Assembly (NCBI GenBank): GCA_039583875.1
Contig: CM077159.1
Location: 102,137,287-102,201,286, forward strand
Source of the DNA: Platanthera guangdongensis
Lineage: Eukaryota; Streptophyta; Magnoliopsida; Asparagales; Orchidaceae
Direction of reading: 5' to 3'
Length of the DNA: 64,000 nt
The notes under the pieces are model-generated. The model was not told where the DNA came from. It ran no database searches and saw only the letters and a program-made list of their open reading frames with translations. The position numbers were made by a program, and so were the translations under genes. This document shows, piece after piece, positions 31,555-42,608 of the stretch. Position 1 is the stretch's first letter, and every line of letters starts with the position of its first letter.

Positions 31555-32500
31555 GTGATGTGTGCGCTAGTTCTTCTGAGTGCGAAGACGTATTCTGGAG
31601 TATTGGATGATCTGCCTAGTGAGCTATGGGTATTGTTGGAAGAGTATAAGGATACGTACCCGGATGAGTTGCCACCAACATTACCTCCACTTAGAGATAT
31701 TCAACATGCGATAGATCTCATCCCGGGGTCTTCCTTGCCCAACAAGCCCCATTACCAACTACATCCCGCTGCCCATAAGGAGTTTCAGGTTCAGATAGAG
31801 GACTTGTTGAAGAAGGGATTTATTAGGACTAGTATGAGTCCATGTGCTGTTCCAGCTTTGCTTGCCCCCAAGAAGGATGGCTCATGGCGAAGTGTTGATA
31901 GTCGGGCTATCAACAAGATTACCGTCAAGTATAGGTTCCCTATCCCATATTTAGATGACCTCTTGGATGTATTATCTAGAGCCACTATATTTTCTAAGTT
32001 GGATCTTAGGAGAGGTTATCACTAGATTAGGATCCGTGAGGGTGATGAATGGAAGACTGCGTTTAAATCCAAGGATGGGTTATATGAGTGGCTTGTGATT
32101 CCCTTTGGGTTATCCAATGCCCCCAGCACCTTCTCCCGGATGATGACACACGTATTTCGACCATACTTGGGGAAGTTTGTGGTAGTCTATTTCTATGACA
32201 TCTTAGTCTATAGCACCTCCACTGCCGAGCACATCTCCCACTTGAGAGTGACTCTGTCCACCTTGAGGAAGGAAACTCTATTCCTTAATCTTAAGAAATG
32301 TATATTCTCTGTTCCAGAGGTAGAGTTTTTAGGTTACATAGTCGGGTCTGAGGGTATTTGAGTTGACCCTGGAAAGGTTCAAGTGATTAAGGTCTGGCCC
32401 GAACCGACTAGCCTACGAGAGGTTCGTAGTTTCCATGGTTTGGCTACTTTCTATCGACGCTTCATATGAGACTTTAGTAGCATTATGGCGCCTATTACTG
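31555..32500 (+). pseudogene. pol: GYP-1 reverse transcriptase
   Basis: Gypsy [21 protein letters not shown] (31710), [20 protein letters not shown] (31858), [12 protein letters not shown] (31985) with a TAG in place of the next Gln codon (32023), [15 protein letters not shown] (32100), then the active site [13 protein letters not shown] (32180). The family has F-D-D; here the first Asp is Tyr, which should abolish catalysis. Further stops at about 32359 and 32467. RT would copy genomic RNA into cDNA. Confidence 0.92.
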
Positions 32501-33750
32501 ACTGCATGAAGAAGGGTGAGTTCATGTGGACGAAGTACGCAACCTTTGCCTTCCAACGTAGTAATAAGCTCATGACCGAGGCACCGGTGTTACGTCTACC
32601 TGACTTCACCAAGATCTTTGAGCTTACCTGTGATGCCTCAGGGGTATGAATAGGAGGTATTTTGAGTCAAGAAGGTCACCCGGTCAGTTATTTCAGTGAG
32701 AAACTAGTGGGCGCTAACATGTATTTCTCCGCCCAGGATAGCCCTCCCACGACCATATCTGCATTTGTTCTTAAGGATGGTTATCTTTTTAGGCACAGGA
32801 AGTTGTGTATTCCTCGATCCTCCTTACGACGCCACATTATTTGGGAATTGCATAGCGGAGGTCTGAGTGGACACTTTGGAATGGATAAGACCATTGCACT
32901 CGTTGAGTAGAAATTTTACTGGCCTAAGCTTAAGGCGATGGTTGGGGGAATAGTGACTAGTTGCCGAACATGCCAAGTATCTAAGGGCTCTAAAACCAAT
33001 GTTGGGTTATATACCCCTTTACCAATTCCTTCCATACCATGGGAAGACATGAGCATGGATTTTGTATTAGGCCTCCCTACCAATCTACGTCAACACGACT
33101 CCATTTTTGTAGTTGTGGATAGGTTTTCAAAAGTGGCATACTTTATCCCATGTAGTAGGACCAACGACACATCTCACGTAGCTAAGTTATATTTTTGAGA
33201 GGTCGTTAGTCATCGCGGAGTGCCGAAGACAATTGTCTCGGATAGGGACGTGAAATTCACTAGCTATTTTTGGAAACCTTTATGGATTCTAATGGGGACC
33301 AAATTATTATTTTCCGCTGCTTATCATCCGCAAACCGATAGTCATACGGAAGTAGTCAATCGGAGTTTGGGGAATCTTCTAAGGTGTCTTGTGAGTGATC
33401 ACAAGGGAACTTGGGATCTACTTCTTCCCCATGCACAATTGGCTTACAATAACTCTAAGAATCGGTCCACGAGTATGTCCCCTAACGAGATTGTTCACGG
33501 GTATAAGGCTCCTGTGCCACTTGACTTGTTTCAGTTACCACCTACATATAAAGCAAGTCAATTCGCACAATCCTTCGCCCAACACATTCATTACTTGCAT
33601 GCACATATTCGGGCAACCTTAGCCTCCCAATATGAATCCTATCAAACACAAGCTAATCAACATAGGAGAGTGTCACACTTTAAAGTCGGCGATCAAGTCT
33701 TAGTCCGCTTAGTTCCCGAGCGACTGCCAACTGACACCGTTAGAAAGTAA
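32501..33750 (+). pseudogene. pol: GYP-1 RNase H (deleted) and integrase
   Basis: The RNase H opening FELTCDASGV (32625) runs only to YFSAQD and then jumps to FVLKDGYLFRHRKLCIP, so most of the domain is gone. Integrase: HSGGLSGHFGMDKT and [13 protein letters not shown] (zinc HHCC, 32850-33000), [10 protein letters not shown] (33050), VSDRDVKFTSYFWK (33232), AAYHPQTDSHTEVVNR (33315), SPNEIVHGYKAP, GDQVLVRLVPERLP. Stops near 32650, 32908 and 33198. The catalytic D-D-E residues appear to be retained. The protein is cut after the GPY-like start, where SINE-like sequence begins. Confidence 0.9.
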
Positions 33751-33765
33751 GCTCTAAAGCGTGCC

Positions 33766-34405
33766 AGCTCAGTTGGTGATGATAGATGTTTGGAAAGTTC
33801 TTTATCAAGGGGGCTGGGTTCGAGACCTTGCCTCAACATCCCGCCGGGCTGAGAATAGGTGCGGTCATGGGTGGGGTGCTTGGGTTGCAGCCCAGCAGTG
33901 GGCCGCTAGTCGTGGGCCTTTAGCCAGACCGCGAGGGTCTCCAGAGCAGGTCGGCTCTGGGCTTGCTGCATCAAAAAAGTGCCCTTTTTAATGCAGTAAG
34001 CCCAGAGCCCACCCGCTCTGGCGACCCTCACAGCCTGGATAAAGGCCCATGACTAGCAGCCCACTACCGGGCTGCAGCCCAAGCACCCCAAACATGACCG
34101 CACATATTCTTAGCGCGGCGGGATGTTGAGGTAAGGTCTCGAACCCAGCCCCCTTGATAAAGACCTTTCCTAACAGCTCTCATCACCAACTGAGCTGCAG
34201 CTCAGTTGGTGATGAGATCTGTTAGGAAAGCTCTTTATCAAGGGGGCTGGGTTCGAGACCTTGCCTCAACATCACGCCGCGCTGAGAATAGGTGTGGTCA
34301 TGGGTGGGGTGCTTGGGCTGCAGCCCGGCAGTGGGCCTCTAGTCGTGGGCCTTTAGCCAGGCCGTGAGGGTCGCCAAAGCGGGTCGGCTCTGGGCTTGCT
34401 GCATC
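33766..34405. repeat. Triplet of tRNA-derived SINE-like repeats (forward, reverse, forward)
   Basis: Three ~210-bp copies: a forward 33766-33979, b reverse 33984-34196, c forward 34198-34405. Each begins AGCTCAGTTGGTGATG (A-box-like) and has GGGTTCGAGACC (B-box-like) about 45 bp later, the layout of a tRNA-derived polymerase III promoter, then a GC-rich body and an end GGGCTTGCTGCATC with a short A run in copy a. Copies a and b share a 3'-to-3' centre, b and c a 5'-to-5' centre (GAGCTGCAGCTC). Copies are roughly 90 percent alike by eye. Not a functional tRNA. Confidence 0.75.
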
Positions 34406-36661
34406 AATTTGGGATACTTCCTGCTGAACCCCTTCATTGTAAGCAGGTTGAATTCCTGATTCAGCAGTGTTATCATCATCACAAAGAGATGGATAACCAA
34501 GAGTTGCTCTGATAGCATTAGTTATCCATTTAGCATGATCTGAGCCTGCATTGACTAATACTCTCTCCCCCTTTATGATTTCTCTTTCAATATGGTCTCG
34601 TAGATCATCCTTTTGAAATCTTATCTGATTAGCTAGGTAATTTGTTCCTTCTTTATAGTAGGCTTTGAACTTCTGCAGCTGATCAGCAATTACCTTTTGA
34701 GAGTCCTGAATAGCTGTGTGTACATTAGCCAAATCTGCTTTGAGTTATTTATCAAACTCAGACTTTTCTTTAACCATGTTTTCAGTGAAAGCAGTGGCTT
34801 TATTCTTGAGTTCTGTGGCAATAACATTATGAGATTCTGTGAGATTGTCATTTATTCTAATTTGATTCTCCAGAACATATCCTTGTTTTATTGCAATGTC
34901 ATCTATCTGAGTCTTGGCCTCCTTTGTTGTTTGGCCAGGTAGACAACAGCATGACCTCCCTTTTGGAAGCATTCAGTCATTTCCATTTTGTGCAGATTGA
35001 CTTCAAATCTGATGGATTTGATATCTTGGGCCAAGGTAGATTGTAGTTTTTTATGACTCTCATCCACATATTTCTCAAGAGCTACTCTTTGCTCATCCAA
35101 TTTCAGTTGCAGTGACACTATGAGTGAGCTGAAGTCTATTACAGGAGCTTGACTTTGTGGTGCATTTTTCAAGGTTTTCTTATAGCCTGAGCTCCTCTTC
35201 CCGAGCTCTACAAGTTTCCTTTTCTTAGCCCTGGAGGCTTCTTCATCATCAGTGGAATCAGATGATGTAGAAATATCCACAGTATCCATTGGTCTAGAGG
35301 CAATGATGGGCAGCTCCCCCTCAGTTCTTTGCAGCTCCCCCTCAGTTCTTGTTCCTAGTAAATTAGGAAATAATTCTTCTAATGTGACCTCTTGTTGCAG
35401 TTGAACTGGAGGAATAACTTTCTCTTTCTCGGCAGATGGTCCTCCTTTAAATTCAAAAGTGTCTTCTATGGTAATTTCATGCTCAGGGACATTGTCTTGG
35501 TTAATTTTATCAACTTCACTCAAATGGACATCTGGTGCATCATTCTTAGTGCCTATAGCAGCTTGATTTATATCCTGTATTACTTCAAGTATAGATTAAG
35601 TGGCTGCTTCACTCTCCAATGCAGCTGTTGGGACATTTGTCTCTTGATCATTAGCTCCCCCCTGAAGGTGATGGTACTTGTTGTGTTGGATCTGGAAAAG
35701 GCTCACTAGCTCCCCCTTGAAGAGACTCCTCTTGGACCTAATCCACTGGGATGTTGCTTACAAGAATCTGCTCCCCCTGCACCTGATCATCCATTACAGT
35801 TTCTAGAGCAGGTGATTTTCGAGTCCTTTTTGATCCATCATTATCTGAGTTGAAAACAACTTCTTCTTCTAAATCACTGGAAGATTCAGCTGGCTTGTCT
35901 GGAGTTTGATTCTTTTTCTGAACTAGTTTCTATTGTTGTTGAGGTGTAGAGACATCCTTTGTCAATACTCTATCCCATCTGGACAGTATTTTTATGTCCA
36001 TTCTCCTCATATGATTAATCTTAGAACCTGTAGTCTGATTCATCACTTCTGAAATATTCAAAGCCAGATACAAGCTTAGTATTCTACCCAGATTAGGTTT
36101 CTTGATACTTTCTTTGATCTTTTCAAAGACAACAGCAGACCAATTAGTTTTCACCTTGAATATAACCCTGATCATGAGATTGAACATATAGGCTGAAATC
36201 CTATCATGTCCTCCTGATTTGAACAGAATAACCTTGCCTATGATCTCAGACAGGAATTTGCCCTGGGAATTCATTCCCTTCCTATTCATTGATGAACCAA
36301 TCTGGGTAGTAGGATTCAGTCCACTCCATTGGAGATCATCTTTTGTCATGGAAGATGCTATTCCATCTTCTTCCTTAACCCTGGGAAGCTGAAGTGTCTT
36401 ACTTAAACTCTTCTGTGTGAGTTTTACCTTTGTTACATGGACAGATGATTTAATTTTGATGCCCTTTGAATCCATTGATGTCGATGAGTAGAATTCAAGA
36501 ACCTCCTTCTTCCATATCCTGGTAGGTTCTGAAACTAAGTACTCCAGACCATTGTCAGTGATTAGGGTAATCACGGCTTGGATTTCTGGAGCTGCACTCT
36601 CAAACGTATTGCGAACTAGTTCATATCCCTCGTTGATGTTCTCTTCCATTTTTGGCGCCAT
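34406..36661 (-). pseudogene. SIR-2 env-like ORF, N-terminal and central part
   Basis: Starts at ATG 36661 (MAPKMEENINEGYELV). Residues 1-240 hold the shared domain: SEPTRIWKKEVLEFYSS, LSEIIGKVILFKSGGHDRIS, NLGRILSLYLAL, MRRMDIKILSRWDRV. After a stop at 35930 the frame shifts into acidic Ser/Thr-rich sequence and long charged helices with coiled-coil character (35150-34440; LQLKLDEQRVALEKYVDESH, FQKDDLRDHIEREII). Five or more GGGGGAG polypurine-like motifs lie within it (about 35770, 35708, 35653, 35333, 35314, 34563). No membrane helix. It is interrupted at 34405 by GYP-1. Confidence 0.8.
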
Positions 36662-37078
36662 TAGGGATGAGAGATTGAGGAGAATAGAGATGAAGGTCTT
36701 GTCGACACAAATGGTTTGGTGTCAAGAATTCTGAGAGCGTGGTCTACAAGGTCTTGTTTCCACCTATTTATACATTTCTAAAAGAAGGCCAAAAGGCGGG
36801 TGGAAATTTTCTTATTGTGTCGACATAATTGGGATGGTATCGACATAGACTACTAAAGTCTCGACAGAGAACTTAAAAGTATTACAATACTATGTGTCGA
36901 CACCAATTATGATGTGTCGACACAGACAACCTTAAGAGTATACACCAAATTCTAAGTGTCGACACAATCTTCTTGATGTGTTGACAGAATTTTCCTTATG
37001 TGTCGACATAAACTACTAAGTGTCGACACAGATTTTTTTATGTCTTGACACAGAATTACTTAGTCATTTTTACCATTC
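36662..37078 (-). promoter_or_regulatory. Promoter-like region before the SIR-2 env-like ORF
   Basis: Holds about eight full or partial TGTGTCGACACA units (about 36830-37060, one more at 36697). On the element strand a TATA box GTATAAATAGG at about 36764-36774 lies about 105 bp upstream of the env-like ATG. Same order as in the LTR. No ORF. Confidence 0.65.
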
Positions 37079-40000
37079 TTATTCCAAGTTCAACATGTCT
37101 AATTCAATTTTAAAGTAATTGAATTTAGTTTCATCCAGTGGTTTGGTGAACATGTCAGGAATTTCATAATTAGTGTTGACAAATTCTAAACTTATGTCTT
37201 CTTTTTCAACATGATGTCTAATGAAATGAAATCTGTTTTCTATGTGCTTAGTTCGGCTATGAGAAATATGGTTTCTAACAATAGATATGGCATTAGTAGA
37301 ATCACAATATAATGGAGTTCTACTTACCTTGATGCCATAATCTTCAAGTTGATGTTGTATCCATAACAGCTGAGCACAGCAACTGCTTGCAGCTACATAT
37401 TCAGATTCAGGAGTGGATATAGCCACACTTGTCTGCTTTTTGCTGCTCCATGACACCGATCTTCCACCTAGGAACTGACATGTGCCAGTGGTGCTTTTCC
37501 TATCTTCTTTGCATCTTGTAAAGTCTGCATCTGAATAACCTATTAGTAGAAAATCTCTATTCTTAGGGTACCAAAGGCCAAGATTTGGTGTTCCCTTAAG
37601 ATATCTCAAAATTTTTTTGACAGCAGTATAATAAGATTCATTTGGGCAAGCTTGATACCTAGCACAGACACATGTAGCATACATGATGTCTAGTCTACTA
37701 GTAGTTAAGTAAAGAAGGGATCCAATTATCCCTCTATACAATGACTCATCTACAGGTTTTCCTGCATCATTTTTTCCTATAGGCATACTTGATCCCATTA
37801 GAGTTCTCATGGTGGAGGATGACTCCATGCCATATTTCTTAATTAACTCCTTGGTGAACCTAGACCGGAATATGGACAAGCCATCTTCAGTCTGTCTACC
37901 TTGGAGTCCCAAGAAGAATTTCAGCTCACCCATGCTGCTCATCTCAAACTTCCCTTGCATAAGCTTTGCAAACTTTCTACAAAAGTTGTTTTCAGTTGAT
38001 CCAAAGATAATGTCATCAATATATTTTTGGACTAGGATGATCTTGCCTTTTGATTCCCTTAGGAATAGAGTTTTGTCTATTTTCCCCCTTGACCGGAATA
38101 TGGACATGTCATAAATAGAGTTTTGTCATACCAAGCCCTAGGGGCTTGTTTCAATCTATATAGAGCTTTCTTAAGCCTATAAACATAATTAGTATAAAGT
38201 GGATCTACAAAACCTAAGGGTTGTTCAACATAAACTTCCTCTTTTAAGTCACCATTCAAAAATTCTGACTTTACATCCATCTGGAATACCTTGAACCCTT
38301 GATAAGCTGCATAGGCTAGGAATAGCCTTATTGCTTCCAATCTTGCTACTGGGGCAAATGTCTGGTCAAAGTCTATTCCTTCTTCCTGCCTGTAGCCTTT
38401 TGCTACCAGTCTTTCTTTGTTATTGACTATAATGTCATTTTCATCTAACTTGTTCCTATAGATCCACTTAGTCCCTATAACATTGTGATTCTTTGATTTA
38501 GGAACCAAATTCCAGACTTTACATCTTCTGAATTGATTCAGTTCTTCCTGCATGGCATCAATCCAATTTGGGTCTTCCATGGTCTCTTCAAATTTCTTGG
38601 GTTCCATCTGAGATAGGAAACTTGAGCATAGAACTGTGTTCAGGTTCTTGCTTCTGGTCAGAACACCATGTCTTGGATCACCAATAATTTGGTGTACTGG
38701 ATGATCCCTTAGATGTCTTATTACTGGAGGCAATCTATCCACAACTTGATTTCCTCCAATCTCCCCACCATGCTGTACTTCATTGTCTTCATCATCATCA
38801 ACTTGTGGGTCTTGACTCCACCTGGACAACATCCATCATTTTACTCATCCTGTCTTGTAGGTTGGTCTTTACTAATGGTTAGCTTGTCCAACTTTTCCTT
38901 CAAACCTGTAGAGCTACAAGAAGTGCTAGATAGCTCATAGTTGATTAGCTTAGATTCATCAAAGACTACATGAATAAATTCTTCTACAGCTTGAGTAGTC
39001 AAGTTGTAAATCCTGTATACCTTACTGCTGTTGCTGTACCCAACAAATATCCCTTATTGGGATTTAGCAGCAAACTTAGTTAAATAGTGCTTGTCATTAT
39101 TAAGAACATAACACTTTCTACCAAAGATTCTAAAGTATGCTAAATTTGGTTTCTGCCTTTCATGATCTCATAGGGTGTCTTCTTGTGGCTTTTGGAGATG
39201 GAAGCTCTGTTAAGAACGTGACATGCAGTGTTTACTGCCTCGGTCCAGAAATATTCTGTGAGAGAAGTGTCACTTAGTAGTGTTCTACCAACCTCAATAA
39301 GAGTCCCATTCTTTCTTTCAGCAATCCCATTTTGCTGGGGAGTTCTAGGTGAGTAGAACTCTTGATGAATCTCAAGTTCTTCACAAAATCTTGTCATGCA
39401 TTCAAACTGAAATTCAGTCCCATGGTCACTTCTGATTTTGATCACTGAATTGTTAAGTTCATTCTGAATTTTCCTAACAAAATTGTGGAAGATAGTAGGG
39501 GTTTCAGATTTCTGCCTCAGGAAGAAAACCCATGTAAATCAAGAATAGTCATCCACAACCACAAATGTATAGACTTTCCTACCTAGACTATGAACTAGCA
39601 TAGGACCAAATAGATCCATATACAAGAGGTAGAAACACCTCACTAAATCTTTGGTATCAAGACTGTGGAAGGAGGTCTTGGTCTGTTTGCCTTTTTGACA
39701 AGCTGAACATACACCCTCCTTGATGCACTTGACTTGAGAACCATTTCTCACTAACTCTTTACTAAAGAGTTGACCTATAGTCTTGTAGTTAAGGTGAGCA
39801 AGCCCCTTGTGCCATTTGACACAATGAGAAGCTTTCTCATCTGCAACTAGGCAAATAGGAGAATCTTTATTCTCACTCACAAAATTTAGACAATAAACAT
39901 TTCCTTTTCTATATCCTGACAAGATGACCTCTTGATCACTTGTTCTTCTAATTTGACACCCATTCTTAATGAAAGAAGTGTCATAACCAAGATCACTTAG

Positions 40001-40249
40001 TTGCCTTATGCTTATTAGGTTATGTTTCAGACCTTTCACATAAGCCACTTGGGTGATAGTGATAGAGCTATTGGAAATGTTACCAAACCCTTTGATGACC
40101 GCCTTTTCAGATCCACCAAAGATCACTTTGGGTCCATTCTCTATGGGAGAGTAATCCTTCAGCATCCTTCTTGTTCCAGTCAGGTGCCTGGAACATCCAC
40201 TGTCCAAGTACCGTACTGGGGTATGGCCACTTGGACTCACCTGCATCAA
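37079..40249 (-). pseudogene. pol: SIR-2 pol: protease, integrase, RT, RNase H
   Basis: Copia pol on the minus strand with frame changes. Protease VRYLDSGCSRHLTG (40210); pre-integrase and zinc segment CSACQKGKQTKT (39700); integrase YMDLFGPMLVHSLG (39625), VVVDDYS, IRSDHGTEF (39435), NGIAERKNGTLIE (39320); [34 protein letters not shown] (38280), [14 protein letters not shown] (38010), [14 protein letters not shown]; RNase H STPESEYVAASSCC (37390); end FKIELDMLNLE. At 38077-38125 the normal TLSSFLLEN segment is replaced by a copy of a stretch from about 37855-37880. Frameshifts near 39500, 39130-38830 and 38100. Confidence 0.92.
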
Positions 40250-42529
40250 ATAAATTACTTACCTTAGAACCACAATAATTATTGGGTTCTAGGTTCAGGT
40301 TAGACTGAAACTTGACATGCTTGCATGCAGCCTTTCTGACATGTAAGCTGGCATTTTTCCTAATAGTAGTGTTGTGCCAACAATCAATGGCATAATGACC
40401 CACTTTTCCACAACACTAGCACCCATATTTATTGTATCTTCTTTTAAGTTAAGTCTTAACAGCACTGCTGTCATCAGTCCTTAAAACTGTAGGTACAGTG
40501 GTCCTTTTATTGAGTGTTGGGGTTGGTGCATCAAACACTGATGATTCCTGAAGAATATGGTGTTTTTGTTCATGGGCTGCCCTATTGGCATTTGCACCCT
40601 TGTCATTCTGATCACCATGCTTACAGTGACCATGTGTGATGTCATGGTCATACCTGTTAGTAGGCTGCATCACTTTCTTGAAAGAAATAGGTGGTTTGAA
40701 GGATAGTGACTGAACTGGGGCTTTGCCTTTTCTTTTGGAATTAGCTGCCCTAGTTCTTCCCTTGAAACATAATCCTGTCTTACCCTTTTGGAGATGAAGT
40801 TGTCAATTAAGGGTAAGATTGACTTTGGCTTTGAGAATTTTGCTACAAGATCCTTCTCTCTTTGAAGTCTGACTTCCAAACTCTTGATGTGATCATTTTT
40901 GAAGGTAATTATATCCATCTGAATAAAAGTTATGTTTTTCAGTTTGACAACTTCATTCAACTTCAGATCCAGCATTTTTGCTGAATCTGATGCAGCCAAT
41001 TTAAGAGATGTAATTTCCTTTGCCTGTTTTTTATAAGGATTCTACTTCTCTTAAGATCTTGCAACAGATCACTATACTCATCAATTAGTTAATGGACATC
41101 CCCTTCAGATTCAGAACCATCCTCATCTCTTGATGCAGATACTTCTGATTCTGATCCAGCATAATAATCAGAAATTGAAGATAGGTTGTTTACCTTACTG
41201 AGACCATGCTAATCCTGGCACTGATCTTCCTCAGACAAAGCCATCAGCCCCATGTAATGATGATCTTTAATCCCATTTATAGAGTCCAGCATTTGTAAGA
41301 ATTCAGATTCTACTAAATCTTCTTCAGTAGTGAACAATCCAATATAGGCTTCAGCATCAGCCTCTTCTCCTGAACCTGATGATGAGGAGTCAGTCCAACT
41401 TTTCTGCTTCTTTGTAACAAAGGATCTCTCCCTTTTGCCCTTATTTTGATGCTTCTTCTTGTCTTTTGATTCCTTTCTTTTATCAGGGCAGTCAGCTACA
41501 ACATGTCCAGACCTGTTGCAACAATAACAAACAATCTTAGAAGAAGTTGTTTTGTTAGGTTTAGTGTCATACCTATCTTTCTTAGGAAGATTTATTTTTC
41601 TGGTAATAGTCATCCTTGGACTGTGAGAAGTATGGCTTGGTTCTCCACTATTTTTTCTTCACGAATCTTTGGAATTGACTTGTGAAGGCAGCAAAATCTT
41701 CTTCAGAATTAGGGCTGTCTGATGTGTTGTTGTCAGAATTTTCTGTGATAACTTCAGCAGCTTTCCTAGGAGGAGATGGAGACATCCTCCTGTCCTTCTT
41801 TGTTGCTTCAACCTTGAAGGCCACAGATTTCTCATTGTACTCAGACCTATTGCTTTTCTCCTCCACCTTTCTGGCCATAAGCTGCATCTCATATAATAGT
41901 GGTTTTCCAAATAGAGTTGGAGGAGAGGTGTCTGCAAGTTTGGCCACTTCCCTGATGGCACATATCTTGGTATCCCAATCCTTGGTTAGTGATATGAGAA
42001 ACTTATCATTGAGCTCATATGTGCTAAAGACTCTTCCATATGACATTAGCTCATTTACTATTTTGTAAAACTTCTTGTAGCACTCAGTTATGCTGTCTGT
42101 TTTGGTTTGTCTAAAACTTTCATATTCTTGATTTAGCATAGACTTTTTGTGCTCTCTTACTTCTTCTGATCCCTCTATGTAGACAATCAAAGTGTCACAT
42201 ATCTCCTTGGAGGTTTTGCAGTGAACCAAGTTTTGGAAAGTTGAGTCATCTATTACACTAACTATTATGTTCTGTCCTCTCTTATCCATAGTGGCTAAGA
42301 TGATCTCATCCTTTGTCATTTCAGAATAACTTTTTGGAGTCCTTAGGTTGGCATTAAGAACTGTGATGTTCATAGGAATGAATGGCCCTTCTTTAACTGT
42401 AATGTAGATTCTTAGGTCAGAAGCTTCCATGAACAATCTTACTCTCTCTTTCCATATGCCAAAAATTTCCTTTCTACATATAGGTAGTTTCATGGATCCA
42501 AGTTCCTTGTGATTTTCACCTGAACCCAT
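40250..42529 (-). pseudogene. gag: SIR-2 gag with two zinc knuckles
   Basis: Starts MGSGENHKELGSMKLPICRK at 42529. Copia gag core with GIWKERVRLFMEASDLRIY, NQEYESFRQTKTDSITECYKKFY and NDKFLISLTKDWDTKICAI (42060-41960). First CCHC VCYCCNRSGHVVADC near 41520. Acidic and coiled regions follow (41400-40700). Second CCHC CCGKVGHYAIDCW near 40400 (a TAG replaces the preceding codon). Frames change near 41640, 41200, 40670 and 40430. The gag frame runs to about 40240, where it meets the protease frame at TTTGATGCAG. Confidence 0.88.
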
Positions 42530-42587
42530 TTTGTCTAACTGATAACTGCCTTATAGATCAACTCATACTGTTAAGTCTATTCTTGAG

Positions 42588-42607
42588 CAACCTGGCTCTT
42601 ATACCAC
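42588..42607 (-). other. SIR-2 primer binding site
   Basis: TGGTATAAGAGCCAGG on the element strand next to the 5' LTR, one mismatch to the initiator tRNA-Met complement. Confidence 0.88.
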
Positions 42608-42608
42608 T

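Larger units (their letters stand above)
29447..34405 (+). mobile_element. GYP-1: truncated Ty3/gypsy element with SINE-like 3' end
   Basis: Plus-strand gypsy element inserted in the SIR-2 env-like ORF: 5' LTR 29447-30531, primer site, protease, RT, partial RNase H and integrase. No 3' LTR is present; the right end is three copies of a tRNA-derived repeat. Flanks show AATT on both sides. Gag is missing, RNase H has an internal deletion and RT has a changed active site, so it is defective. Confidence 0.85.

Noticed and set aside
33766..33850. tRNA gene at AGCTCAGTTGGT...GGTTCGAGACC
   Set aside because: No acceptor stem or anticodon arm closes, and the unit continues for 210 bp in three copies; better explained as a tRNA-derived repeat.
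40241..40262. 22-bp intron GTAAGT...GATGCAG at the SIR-2 gag/pol border
   Set aside because: Far below the minimum plant intron size; only the acceptor part is shared with SIR-1 and SIR-4. Kept as a finding on the acceptor, not as an intron.
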